Source: Aquimarina algicola
GTDB taxonomy: Bacteria; Bacteroidota; Bacteroidia; Flavobacteriales; Flavobacteriaceae
Direction of reading: 5' to 3'
Assembly (NCBI RefSeq): GCF_006443095.1
Contig: NZ_VFWZ01000007.1
Location: forward strand, 124,001-188,000
Length of the DNA: 64,000 bases
In this document: positions 38,339-47,011 of the stretch, piece by piece
How the letters are laid out: every line of letters begins with the position of its first letter
Numbering within the stretch: the first letter of the stretch is position 1
The notes under the pieces: generated by a model
Databases searched by the model: none
Seen by the model: the letters and a program-made list of their open reading frames with translations, nothing else
Told to the model about the DNA's origin: nothing
Position numbers and translations under genes: made by a program

Positions 38339-38350
38339 GTAAATATTTAC
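38339..38350. promoter_or_regulatory. Perfect palindrome GTAAATATTTAC
   Basis: A 12-bp perfect palindrome, 45-56 bp upstream of GH92 copy 1. Its arms GTAAAT/ATTTAC match the palindrome at 22807-22820 without the central CG. Possible operator; weak on its own in AT-rich DNA. Confidence 0.25.
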
Positions 38351-38368
38351 AAATCTTATCTTTAAAAG

Positions 38369-38409
38369 AATAAATTTAGACCAATAACAACGTAACTATG
38401 TTAAACGTC
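38369..38409 (-). promoter_or_regulatory. Bipartite regulatory box in the GH92 / sensor kinase divergent promoter
   Basis: AATAAATTTAGACCAATAACAA (38369-38390) is followed without a gap by AACGTAACTATGTTAAACGTC (38389-38409), which holds two AACGT half-sites 15 bp apart. Both blocks recur upstream of susC at 22453-22510 in the same orientation to the gene. It lies 75-115 bp before GH92 copy 1 and 20-60 bp before the kinase gene, so it could control both directions. Confidence 0.55.
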
Positions 38410-38428
38410 TGAAAAAAACGGATAAAAT

Positions 38429-39511
38429 ATGTTTCAAAAAATTAAAGAAGCTTTACATATTACCCCTGATAATAATTATAATATTACTTTAAAACATCAT
38501 CTTATCTTTTGGTTGGTATATTTTATCTTCACAACTTTTAGATGGGGTAGCTATTTTAACGACTATGTTTATTCCTTTAAAACTACAGTTTTAGGATTTG
38601 CCATACATATGACTTTATGTTATTTTAACATTTATTTCTTAATGCCAAAATTCGTGTATAAACGAAAATATATACTGTATATCATTTTGGTTATTGCTTC
38701 TTTATATGTGATGTTATTGGTAAAGTTTTACTTAACCTATTTTTTAGTGAGCCATAATGTATGGCCAGAAGGCCCAGCTGTTACCAATGAACTTACTTTT
38801 AATTATGCAATAGAAATGATGCTGGGAGAATTATATGTAATGACATTTGTCGCCGCTATAAAAGTTACACTCGATTGGTTAAGAGAGCATAAAAAATTAG
38901 TTGATGTAGAAAAATTGCAACTAGAAACCGAATTACGGTTTTTAAGAACTCAAATTTCTCCTCATTTCTTTTTTAACACATTGAATAATATCTATTCACT
39001 ATCAGTAGAAAAATCCGACAAAACTCCTAAAACGATTCTGAAACTTTCAGAATTAATGAGGTATCTGCTACATGAGACCAAGCAAAAAAGACAAAGCCTA
39101 ACAAATGAGATTATGTATTTGCAAAACTATGTCGATCTAGAACGAATTCGATATGGGGATGCGCTTAATGTTTCCATTAATATATCTGGGGATATTGAAA
39201 ATAAACAAATAGCTCCCATGCTTTTATTGACATTTATTGAAAATTCTTTTAAGCATGGAGCTAACAAAAATCTTGGACAGATAAATATTGATATTGATTT
39301 TAAGGTTGTTGATGATTTCTTATATTTCAGGATTTCGAATCCGATTCCCAGTACAACAAATCACGATCAACTGTGGTTTCAGCCCAAAGGAATTGGTATT
39401 GAAAATGTAAAAAAGAGACTCGAACTAGGGTATAACAAAGAAGATTATCACCTTGACTTAAAAACAGAGCATAATCAGTATATCGTTAATCTTAAAATAA
39501 AAGTACAATGA
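38429..39511 (+). CDS. LytS-type sensor histidine kinase (His_kinase family)
   Basis: 360-residue membrane kinase. Four hydrophobic helices occupy about residues 24-150. A short coiled coil (LVDVEKLQLETELRFLRTQ) leads to the H-box QISPHFFFNTLNNIYSLS with His179. The ATP-binding part has IENSFKHG and GIGIENVKKRLELGY. Such kinases lack large sensor domains and pair with LytTR regulators. The stop overlaps the regulator's ATG as ATGA. It faces the GH92 operon and likely senses a state linked to glycan degradation products; the signal is unknown. Confidence 0.93.
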   Translation: MFQKIKEALHITPDNNYNITLKHHLIFWLVYFIFTTFRWGSYFNDYVYSFKTTVLGFAIHMTLCYFNIYFLMPKFVYKRKYILYIILVIASLYVMLLVKFYLTYFLVSHNVWPEGPAVTNELTFNYAIEMMLGELYVMTFVAAIKVTLDWLREHKKLVDVEKLQLETELRFLRTQISPHFFFNTLNNIYSLSVEKSDKTPKTILKLSELMRYLLHETKQKRQSLTNEIMYLQNYVDLERIRYGDALNVSINISGDIENKQIAPMLLLTFIENSFKHGANKNLGQINIDIDFKVVDDFLYFRISNPIPSTTNHDQLWFQPKGIGIENVKKRLELGYNKEDYHLDLKTEHNQYIVNLKIKVQ

Positions 39512-40236
39512 ATTTAAAGTGTGTAATAATCGATGATGAACCTCTTGCTATCAATGTCATTAAAAATTATATTGATCAGACTAAAGGTTTAGAATTCTTA
39601 ACTTCTTTTGATAATGCAGTAGAAAGTATTGACTTTATGGCTGAAAAAGGAGATGAAATCGATGTGCTCTTTCTAGATATCAATATGCCTTTACTAGATG
39701 GATTAAATCTATTAAAAAGTTTAGCAAAAAAACCGCTGACGATTATAACAACAGCACACGAAGAGTTTGCCGTAGAAAGTTATGAGTTAGAAGTACTTGA
39801 TTATCTTATGAAACCTATATCTTTTCAGCGATTTATTATGGCTGTTAATAAGGCTTTTAGAATAAAAGGATTACAACAAAAAGAGGATCATGCTTCTACT
39901 AACGAAAGAGCATATATTTTTATCAAAATTGATAAGAAAAAAATTAAAAAAATATATCTCGATGAAATCTTATCAGTAGAAAGTCTTAGAGATTATATCC
40001 GTATCAATACCATATCCAGTAAGTACATGGTACATAAAACTCTAAGTAGTTTTACAGAAGAACTGCCTTCTGATAAGTTTATTCGAATCCATCGGTCTTA
40101 CACTATTTCTATTGATAAAGTAGAAGCTGTAGAAGGCAATAGCATCGAAATCGCAGATATACGCTATCCTATCGGAAGAAGTTATATTAATGAAGTTAAA
40201 AATGTTATTTTTAGAGAAACGGATATCAACCCATAA
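39508..40236 (+). CDS. LytTR-family response regulator
   Basis: 242 residues. The receiver domain has acidic pocket DD (Asp9, Asp10), phospho-acceptor Asp57 in LFLDINMPLLDG, and a conserved Lys in DYLMKPISFQRF. A LytTR DNA-binding domain occupies about 130-240 (IFIKIDKKKIKKIYLDEILSVES ... FIRIHRSYTISIDKVEAVEG). LytTR proteins bind pairs of short half-sites. It is co-translated with the kinase and is the best candidate to bind the bipartite boxes at 38.4 and 22.5 kb, linking the two N-glycan operons. Confidence 0.95.
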   Translation: MNLKCVIIDDEPLAINVIKNYIDQTKGLEFLTSFDNAVESIDFMAEKGDEIDVLFLDINMPLLDGLNLLKSLAKKPLTIITTAHEEFAVESYELEVLDYLMKPISFQRFIMAVNKAFRIKGLQQKEDHASTNERAYIFIKIDKKKIKKIYLDEILSVESLRDYIRINTISSKYMVHKTLSSFTEELPSDKFIRIHRSYTISIDKVEAVEGNSIEIADIRYPIGRSYINEVKNVIFRETDINP

Positions 40237-40359
40237 CTTCTATTCATGTAATCTACTCTTTTCATTTATTGGGAAATAGTATGAAATAGTATTATTGATG
40301 TTTTTTTAAAACATTTGTATTGTGCTCATAAAACCAATCACAAATCAAAAGAAAACATC

Positions 40360-40665
40360 ATGGCTGTAGATTTAAATGATATTCCGACCAGCAATACTTT
40401 AGAATTTACCATTACTTTTTTATTAAATAATAGCCCACAAGCTAAGTTAACATATAATCAAGCAAATACGCTCGATATACGATTTGATGCTATTGGTGTA
40501 GGCAATTCTGAACCATTATCGATTTATAGGCAAGAAACTCCTGGAAATATTACGATTTCTCCCGGTAATCTAGCTTTTGTAGATCGAAGTGTTGATAGAA
40601 AAATTGCTCTGCGATATGGCACACCTTCCGGACCTCAACGAAATATTGTTTTTGTATTAGATTAA
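40360..40665 (+). CDS. Small hypothetical protein
   Basis: The open frame extends from an ATG at 40315, but ATG 40360 (AAAACATCATGGCTG) gives a more normal start and a 101-residue protein beginning MAVDLNDIPTSNTLEF. It is mostly beta-prone (FTITFLLNN, IALRYG, NIVFVLD), soluble, without signal peptide. I do not recognise the family. It follows the LytTR regulator by 123 bp and is closed by a strong terminator, so it is probably a separate, well-expressed transcript. Confidence 0.65.
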   Translation: MAVDLNDIPTSNTLEFTITFLLNNSPQAKLTYNQANTLDIRFDAIGVGNSEPLSIYRQETPGNITISPGNLAFVDRSVDRKIALRYGTPSGPQRNIVFVLD

Positions 40666-40703
40666 TAATTTTAGTTACGAGTATAGATTAAATTAGTGGC
40701 GAT

Positions 40704-40739
40704 CGGGTATTACCATGTAGCGTAATACCCGGTTTTTTT
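40704..40739 (+). terminator. Rho-independent terminator
   Basis: CGGGTATTAC (40704-40713) pairs with GTAATACCCG (40722-40731), followed by seven T. It ends the transcript of the small hypothetical gene. Confidence 0.85.
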
Positions 40740-40762
40740 ATGATAAGATCAAGATTTTTTTG

Positions 40763-40792
40763 TTGAAAAAAATTAGGTACGTTTTATATTTA
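40763..40792 (+). promoter_or_regulatory. Bacteroidota-type promoter for the AraC-GyrI gene
   Basis: TTG at 40763-40765 and TATATTTA at 40785-40792 with a 19-bp spacer match the flavobacterial TTG/TAnnTTTG consensus, 18 bp before the ATG at 40810. Confidence 0.5.
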
Positions 40793-40809
40793 CAAATTAA
40801 AATGTCACT

Positions 40810-41727
40810 ATGGTTCAAAATGAATATACCAAAAGAATTAATACAGTTTGTGATTATATAGAAAAAGACTTGAGCAAATCATTTACCCTTGATGAACTTG
40901 CAGAAGTCGCTAACTTTTCTAAGTTTCATTTTACAAGAATTTTTCAAGGTATTACTGGCGAAACCCCATTTCAATTTTTAAACAGACTTCGACTAGAACG
41001 AGCTGCATCACTTCTAAAACATCATCCAAACCATACTATATCAGACATCTCTACTCTTTGTGGTTTTACGAGTTTATCTATCTTTTCTAGAAATTTTAAA
41101 AATTACTTCAACATTTCTGCTACAGCTTATAGAAAACAAAAAAGCAATTTAAGTAAAATAGATCGCAACAATGATCAATTACCAACATCGACGACGTTAT
41201 ACCTTAGCCACGATCTAAAAAACATAAAATATAAAACCAATATGGAAATTTTAAAAAACGTCGAAGTAAAAGAATTACCTGAAATGACTGTTGCTTATGT
41301 AAGGCATGTAGGGCCATACAAGGGAGATGCTAAATTATTTGAATCCCTACACAGTAAATTGCTTAGTTGGGCAGAACCAAATGGTATACTAGAACATCCG
41401 GATGTTAAATCTTTAATCATTTATCATGATGATATACGAGTAACAGAGTCTTCTAAACTGAGAGTAAGTGTAAGTATGACCATCCCTAAAGAAACCAAAG
41501 TTGAAGCTCCGATTGGTAAAATGACAATCGAAAAAACCAAATACGTCGTTGCTTGTTTTGCGATAAAAGTAGATCAGTTTCAAGAAGCATGGGATTGGTT
41601 AATGGGCAGTTGGTTCCCCAATAGTGGTTATCAACCTGATGACAAGCCTTTTTTTGAATTATATCCTGAAACTCCTAAAAATGAAACCTTTTTGGTAGAA
41701 ATTTGTATTCCTGTAAAACCTTTATAA
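40810..41727 (+). CDS. AraC-family regulator with GyrI-like effector domain
   Basis: 305 residues. An N-terminal AraC double helix-turn-helix (about 5-110: FTLDELAEVANFSKFHFTRIFQ, TISDISTLCGFTSLSIFSRNFKN) is fused to a C-terminal GyrI/SbmC-like domain (about 145-305: VEVKELPEMTVAYVRHVGPYKGD ... FFELYPETP, FLVEICIPVKP). This is the Rob/BltR-like arrangement in which the C-terminal domain binds small hydrophobic or cationic drugs and stress ligands. The gene stands alone between two terminator-like hairpins. Its regulon is not apparent here. Confidence 0.93.
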   Translation: MVQNEYTKRINTVCDYIEKDLSKSFTLDELAEVANFSKFHFTRIFQGITGETPFQFLNRLRLERAASLLKHHPNHTISDISTLCGFTSLSIFSRNFKNYFNISATAYRKQKSNLSKIDRNNDQLPTSTTLYLSHDLKNIKYKTNMEILKNVEVKELPEMTVAYVRHVGPYKGDAKLFESLHSKLLSWAEPNGILEHPDVKSLIIYHDDIRVTESSKLRVSVSMTIPKETKVEAPIGKMTIEKTKYVVACFAIKVDQFQEAWDWLMGSWFPNSGYQPDDKPFFELYPETPKNETFLVEICIPVKPL

Positions 41728-41780
41728 GGTTAACCTTATGTATTTATTATTCATAAAGAGCTAACGGTTCAAAAAGTTTT

Positions 41781-41862
41781 AAAAGCTAGAAAAAGTAAGG
41801 CAACAATTAAAAATGTTGTAACACATTCTTATGTTCAATGTTGCCTTATAACTTTAGCTTTT
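41781..41862 (+). terminator. Long imperfect hairpin downstream of the AraC-GyrI gene
   Basis: AAAAGCTA...GTAAGGCAACA (41781-41805) pairs with TGTTGCCTTATAACTTTAGCTTTT (41839-41862), with an internal bulge and a small inner hairpin. The right arm ends in a T-rich tract. It is longer than an ordinary terminator and could be a small palindromic repeat. The remainder of the 306-bp gap carries a short minus-strand tail (stop 41882-41884; RRLRVAVGWILNH), possibly the end of a lost barrel protein. Confidence 0.45.
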
Positions 41863-42033
41863 TCTTATTTAAAAATTAATTCTAATGATTTAGAATCCAA
41901 CCTACTGCTACTCTAAGTCTTCTACTCATACTACTATTTTTGTCCGTATTCTAATTATTTTTCATTAAAATATTTTGAAAAATATACTTCTAAATAAGCT
42001 TTCTGAATAATGCTCATCAAAACCACTTTAACT

Positions 42034-42243
42034 TTACATCTCTTCTGCCAAAAATCCTATTTTTTGTAGTGTATTTTTAACGTCTTCACTTGTAGTACCG
42101 TTGCTTTCAATACTTAAAATTTTATTTGGATGATCGGTATCAACTTTCCAATTTTTAATGCCTTGAAGTTGATCTAAAAACGGAGATACTTTAGATACAC
42201 AGTTTCCACAGTTGATATTGGTTTTGAATTGTAATGTATTCAT
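42034..42243 (-). CDS. Small HMA-domain copper chaperone-like protein
   Basis: 69-residue stand-alone heavy-metal-associated domain with the metal-binding CxxC in NINCGNCVSKV near residue 10-18. Such proteins (CopZ/Atx1-like) deliver Cu+ to CopA. The gene starts 12 bp after copA and is the last gene of the copper cluster. The metal loop is CGNC rather than the usual (M)xCxxC with Met, a minor variation. Confidence 0.85.
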   Translation of the reverse strand: MNTLQFKTNINCGNCVSKVSPFLDQLQGIKNWKVDTDHPNKILSIESNGTTSEDVKNTLQKIGFLAEEM

Positions 42244-42255
42244 TTTATTTTTTGT

Positions 42256-44511
42256 TTAGATTTTTGAAAGTTTTAAACGAAGACTATTTGAAACTACAGA
42301 AACACTACTTAATGCCATAGCTGCTCCTGCAATCATAGGATCTAACAAGAAGCCATTAATGGGATATAATACTCCCGCCGCAATCGGAATACCAATGACA
42401 TTATAAATAAATGCCCAAAACAAGTTCTGTCTAATTCCTTTTACTGTATGTGTAGAAAGCAGCAATGCTTTAGGGATCAGATTTAAATCAGAGGTCATCA
42501 ATGTAATCTTAGCAACATCGATAGCGATATCTGACCCTTTGCCCATTGCTATACTAATATCTGCCTGAGCAAGTGCCTCAGAATCATTAATCCCATCACC
42601 TACCATGGCCACAACTTTGCCTTGCGATTGAAGTTCTTTTACAACATCAGATTTTTGAGTAGGTAACATATTGGCTATATAATGAGTGATCCCAACTTTT
42701 TGTGCTACGGTTGCCGCTGTTTTTTCGTGATCACCGGTAAGCATATATACATCAATACCTTTGCGTTGTAATGTTTTGATGGTATCTTTAGACTTTTCTT
42801 TGATCTGATCTGCTATTCCGATAACGGCTAGTACTTCTTTATGATTTGCATACAACACTACGGTTTTTGCTTCTTTTTTTAGGGATTCTGATTGCTCCGC
42901 AAGTAAAGGTTGAATGTAAACATTTTGTTCTTTTATAAACTTTTCATTCCCTATATAATGTTTTGTTCCATACGTTGTTTCTGCTTCGACCCCTTTTCCT
43001 GTAATACTAGCAAAATTTGTAATATTAGTAGTCAGTGTCTCTCCCTTTTTTAGATACGCTATTATCGAATTTGCTAGTGGATGTTCAGAACGAGATTCTA
43101 TCGCGTATATAATTGGTTCATGTTTTTCTGCCAATTCATCATTATTCCAAACAATATCTGTAACCACCGGTTGTCCTTGAGTTATGGTTCCGGTTTTATC
43201 AAGGATCACCGTATCTACTTTGTGAGCAATCTCGAGACTTTCTGCATCTTTGATAAGGATGTTATGCTCTGCCCCTTTCCCTATACCAACCATAATTGCT
43301 GTTGGTGTTGCTAATCCCAGAGCACATGGGCATGCAATAACCAATACGGCTATAGAAGTAGATAATGCATGTGTGAACGCATGTTCCCCACCTACGAATA
43401 TCCAGATCAAAAAAGTAAATAAAGCTAGTATGAGTACTACAGGTACAAATACACTTGCAATCTTATCAACTAATTTTTGCACGGGCGCTTTACTCCCCTG
43501 AGCTTCTTGAACACGTTGAATTATTTGAGCAAGAATCGTTTTACTTCCTATTTCTTCTGCTATACATTGAAAACTCCCTTTTTGATTGATCGTTCCCGAA
43601 AAAACTTTTTCTCCTTTTTGTTTGGCAACAGGCACCGGCTCACCAGTAATCATACTTTCATCAACATAAGAATGACCCTGTACTACTGTGCCATCTACAG
43701 GAATTTTCTCTCCAGGACGCACCAAAATTGTTTGTCCTTTTAAAACAGCGGTTATAGGAATTTCTTTTTCTTCTCCTTTATCAATAATCTTAAGTGTTTT
43801 TGGCTGTAACCCCATTAATTTTTGTAATGCAGAAGATGTGTGATACTTTGCTTTTTCTTCTAAAAGTTTACCTAAAGAAATAAAAGTAATGATCACTGTA
43901 GCAGCTTCATAATATACATGTGCTTCTATACCTCTATCGGATAAAAGTTTAGGAAAAAATGTATTACATAGACTAAATAGAAAAGCTACACCAGTGCTTA
44001 CAGCGACCAAGGTATCCATATTTGCTTTACCATGTTTTGCCTGTTGTATTGCATTTTTATAGAAATTTCTTCCAAACCAAAATAATACAGGAATAGTTAA
44101 GAGTAACGAAATCCATTTTCCGGGAACCCAATGCATATAAAACATTCCTAAAATAAATACGGGTACCGTAAAAATAGCAGACCAAATAGTACGGCGTTTT
44201 ATATCCTGATACTGTTTTTTTTGTTGTTCTTGCTGCACCTCAATAGGATCTTCTACATCAATAATGATATCAAAACCTACTTGCTGTAATGCATGTTGTA
44301 GTTTTTCTTCTGTTGTAGAAGTTTCAAAGTCTACCAATACTGTACTAGATGCAAAATTTACAGCAGCACTATGCACGCCATCTGTTTGTGATAAAATTGA
44401 TTCTACACTAGAGGCGCATCCTGCACAAGACATTCCCGTAACCGGAAATGTTTTTGTGATCAAAGACTGTTGTATTATATCTTTTTGTTTAGATACATTG
44501 GTTGCTTCCAT
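42256..44511 (-). CDS. copA: Copper-exporting P1B-type ATPase CopA
   Basis: 751-residue Cu+ efflux ATPase. It has one N-terminal HMA domain ([10 protein letters not shown], Cys29 and Cys32) and about eight membrane helices. The transport motif CPC lies in [14 protein letters not shown] near 390. The phosphorylation site DKTGT lies near 432, SEHPLAN near 465, and [12 protein letters not shown] near 640. All are intact. It pumps Cu+ from the cytoplasm to the periplasm, where the Cus system takes over. It follows the HMA-AraC regulator by 101 bp. Confidence 0.96.
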   Translation of the reverse strand: MEATNVSKQKDIIQQSLITKTFPVTGMSCAGCASSVESILSQTDGVHSAAVNFASSTVLVDFETSTTEEKLQHALQQVGFDIIIDVEDPIEVQQEQQKKQYQDIKRRTIWSAIFTVPVFILGMFYMHWVPGKWISLLLTIPVLFWFGRNFYKNAIQQAKHGKANMDTLVAVSTGVAFLFSLCNTFFPKLLSDRGIEAHVYYEAATVIITFISLGKLLEEKAKYHTSSALQKLMGLQPKTLKIIDKGEEKEIPITAVLKGQTILVRPGEKIPVDGTVVQGHSYVDESMITGEPVPVAKQKGEKVFSGTINQKGSFQCIAEEIGSKTILAQIIQRVQEAQGSKAPVQKLVDKIASVFVPVVLILALFTFLIWIFVGGEHAFTHALSTSIAVLVIACPCALGLATPTAIMVGIGKGAEHNILIKDAESLEIAHKVDTVILDKTGTITQGQPVVTDIVWNNDELAEKHEPIIYAIESRSEHPLANSIIAYLKKGETLTTNITNFASITGKGVEAETTYGTKHYIGNEKFIKEQNVYIQPLLAEQSESLKKEAKTVVLYANHKEVLAVIGIADQIKEKSKDTIKTLQRKGIDVYMLTGDHEKTAATVAQKVGITHYIANMLPTQKSDVVKELQSQGKVVAMVGDGINDSEALAQADISIAMGKGSDIAIDVAKITLMTSDLNLIPKALLLSTHTVKGIRQNLFWAFIYNVIGIPIAAGVLYPINGFLLDPMIAGAAMALSSVSVVSNSLRLKLSKI

Positions 44512-44612
44512 AACCGATCACCTTGACGTTTCTGCAAATTTCGGAATAGCACATGATTTAAACTTATAAAATAGGCTTAATGATTTGTAAAATATCCTGA
44601 TTGTATATGAAT

Positions 44613-45194
44613 CTAAAATTCATCAAGAGGTTTTCTATTTTTATATTTAGATTTTTTGAATTGTGAAGGAGTCATGTTTGTTACTTTTTTAAATTGAGTA
44701 CTCAAATAAGCAACACTACTATAATTTAGTTTGAATGCAATTTCACTCAAATTGAGCTCATCGTATGTTATAAGTTCTTTACAACGTTCTATCTTTTGAT
44801 GAATAATATAATGCTCAAAAGTGATGTTCTCTTCCGAAGAAAATAAAGAGCTTAGGTACTTATAATCCAAATGGAGTTTCTCACTAATATAAGTTGCCCA
44901 ATTAACCTCTAATACTTTGTCTGAATGATGAATTTTGGCAATAACAAGGTTTTTCATTTGCGCAATCAAATGACTTTTTCGATCATCAATCAATGCAAAA
45001 CCTATTTCTTCAAGCTCTGTTTTGAGTTCTTGTATTTGTATTTTATCTAAAGAGGTTTCAACAAGCACTTCTCCTAGTTTTACAGAACTATAATGTATAT
45101 TCAGTTTTTTGAAGATATGCTCTACTGCTGTGATACAACGCGGGCATACCATATTTTTAATATTAATTTTCACTATCAAATTATATTTACTCAA
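44613..45194 (-). CDS. HMA-AraC fusion regulator
   Basis: 193-residue protein with an N-terminal heavy-metal-associated domain (about 5-72; NMVCPRC with Cys17 and Cys20) and a C-terminal AraC helix-turn-helix (about 90-185; LNLSEIAFKLNYSSVAYLSTQFKKVTNMTPSQFKK). The domain order suggests that copper bound by the HMA part directly alters DNA binding. It is located between cusB and copA, so it probably controls this cluster. No CueR, CsoR or CusRS gene is visible in the window, which makes this the only evident copper regulator. Confidence 0.85.
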   Translation of the reverse strand: MSKYNLIVKINIKNMVCPRCITAVEHIFKKLNIHYSSVKLGEVLVETSLDKIQIQELKTELEEIGFALIDDRKSHLIAQMKNLVIAKIHHSDKVLEVNWATYISEKLHLDYKYLSSLFSSEENITFEHYIIHQKIERCKELITYDELNLSEIAFKLNYSSVAYLSTQFKKVTNMTPSQFKKSKYKNRKPLDEF

Positions 45195-45246
45195 TAATTG
45201 AGATGTAAATGCTGTAGGGCTTGCCTCAAAATAGTTGATGACTAAT

Positions 45247-46473
45247 TTATTGATTCATCATTGATTTTTTGCCTTGTAATTGCGCAGCCGCATCAACAGT
45301 AAATGTTCCATTGGTTACCACTTCATCTCCTAATGCAAGACCTCCTAGAATCGTATAATAATCATCACCAGAACTCCCTAATGTAACTTCTCTCATTTCA
45401 AAAACAGGTTGATCAGGTTTTGTTTTTACATAAACGATAGAGCGCTTACCTGTCCACAGTATTGCACTAGTAGGTATCGTAATGTTTTGATCTGTATTTG
45501 ATTCTATACTTGTAACACTTCCTTTTACAAACATACCCGGTTTGAACATATTATTTTTATTTTTTAACACTGCTCTTACTTTTACTGTCCTTGTCGCTGA
45601 GTTTAACTGAGGGTCAATAAATGTAAGTTTTGTTTCAAATTTTTGGTCAGGATAAGCGTTAGTTTGTATTGTAATATGCTGACCATCTTGTAATACTCTT
45701 ATTTGATTCTCATATGCATCAAATTCTGCCCAAACGGTATTTAAATTTGATACGTTAAAAAGAGGTTGTCCTTGTTTTACATAATCCCCTTCTTCTGATA
45801 TTTTATGTGTCACAATACCTGAAACCGTTGCAAAAATCGGAAATTTCTCTTGTATCCGACCTGCTTCTTCAATAGCGTTGACTTGTGCATCTGATAATTT
45901 CCATAATCTTAATTTATTACGAACTGCTGTATATAATTGTGGTTGAGTTTCTTTTACAGATGCTGCTGTAAGCAATTCTTGTTGCGCTGCAATCAACTCG
46001 GGGGCATAAATAACAGCTAATTTTTGACCTTTGGTAATGCGTTCTCCCGTAGTATTTACAAAAAGCTTCTCGATTCTTCCTGTAAAATAGCTTGCTTGTA
46101 TCGTATTGGTACTTTCATCTGCAGTAATTTTTCCAGACAATATTAATGCTCCTTTTGCAATTCTATTACCCACTTTTGTTGTCTGTATATTTGCTAGTGC
46201 AACTGCATTTTTTGTCATTGTAAACTCCTCTGGATGTACAGTACCAGATATTGCAGACATAGGGGTCAAATCCATACCACAAATCGGACAGTCTCCTTCT
46301 TCTGATTGCACAATTTGAGGATGCATAGAACATGTCCATGACTCTTCCTGATTATGTATATGATCCTTTTCTAAAGAAGAAACCTCAGCATTTGTATCTG
46401 TACCAAAGACCAAATATCCAATACATAAACCTACAATCGAGGCAATACTAATTTGTATTAAACTCTTGTTCAT
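45247..46473 (-). CDS. cusB: RND efflux periplasmic adaptor CusB-like
   Basis: 408-residue membrane-fusion protein linking CusA to the outer-membrane channel. It has a signal anchor at the N-terminus and a heavy-metal-binding domain (WTCSMHPQIVQSEEGDCPICGMDLTP, about 46-72). Lipoyl-like and beta-barrel segments follow (GRIEKLFVNTTGERITKGQKLAVIYAPEL; VSEEGDYVKQGQPLFNVSNLNTVWAEFDAYE-like region). The C-terminal EVVTNGTFTVDAAAQLQGK is typical. It works on Cu+/Ag+ in the periplasm. It is 9 bp after the DUF3347 gene. Confidence 0.93.
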   Translation of the reverse strand: MNKSLIQISIASIVGLCIGYLVFGTDTNAEVSSLEKDHIHNQEESWTCSMHPQIVQSEEGDCPICGMDLTPMSAISGTVHPEEFTMTKNAVALANIQTTKVGNRIAKGALILSGKITADESTNTIQASYFTGRIEKLFVNTTGERITKGQKLAVIYAPELIAAQQELLTAASVKETQPQLYTAVRNKLRLWKLSDAQVNAIEEAGRIQEKFPIFATVSGIVTHKISEEGDYVKQGQPLFNVSNLNTVWAEFDAYENQIRVLQDGQHITIQTNAYPDQKFETKLTFIDPQLNSATRTVKVRAVLKNKNNMFKPGMFVKGSVTSIESNTDQNITIPTSAILWTGKRSIVYVKTKPDQPVFEMREVTLGSSGDDYYTILGGLALGDEVVTNGTFTVDAAAQLQGKKSMMNQ

Positions 46474-46482
46474 TGATTATTT

Positions 46483-46998
46483 TTATTGAATCGTTTCAGA
46501 AATTTGTCCACATTTTAGCATTTTGTCACCAAAATAAGGATTACGAATAATTTTATCAGGCGATAACCAATATCCTCCTTCATTATTAAAAGCCATAGGG
46601 CAAAATTGTTTATATACTTCTCCTGATGACAATGATTTTTTTACTAGTTCTTCAACTAATACTGTTACTTCAGAAAAAGCAGTTCGCTGTGCCTCGATAT
46701 CATTGGCATTTGTAATTTTTGAAACGGTCTGTTTTAATTTTTCGTCATTTGTGTTTTTCTTTAACATAGATGCTCCAAACTGAGCTTCTTCAACATCAGA
46801 ATTAACCAAAGCTGTTTTGATGTGTAGATAATGCTGAAATATCATTTCTGTCATATCATCTTCAAACTCGAGCCTTGCATGGCTATGAATTTCTGGTTCT
46901 GTAGTTACTTGCTCTTCAACCTCTTTAGAAGGGCTTTGTGTCGCATTTTTGCAGGAAAATGCTAAAACCAATGCTACTATTAGAATTATTGTTCTCAT
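46483..46998 (-). CDS. DUF3347 lipoprotein
   Basis: 171 residues, lipobox Cys16 (LAFSC), a His-containing linker (HSHARLEF), and the DUF3347 domain ending with YKQFCPMAFNNEGGYWLSPD and NPYFGDKMLKCG. The conserved Cys, Met and His residues suggest periplasmic metal binding. DUF3347 domains are often fused to or next to CusB adaptors in Bacteroidota, and here the gene lies between TolC and CusB genes. Function is inferred only from context. Confidence 0.85.
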   Translation of the reverse strand: MRTIILIVALVLAFSCKNATQSPSKEVEEQVTTEPEIHSHARLEFEDDMTEMIFQHYLHIKTALVNSDVEEAQFGASMLKKNTNDEKLKQTVSKITNANDIEAQRTAFSEVTVLVEELVKKSLSSGEVYKQFCPMAFNNEGGYWLSPDKIIRNPYFGDKMLKCGQISETIQ

Positions 46999-47011
46999 TA
47001 TTGATGAATTT

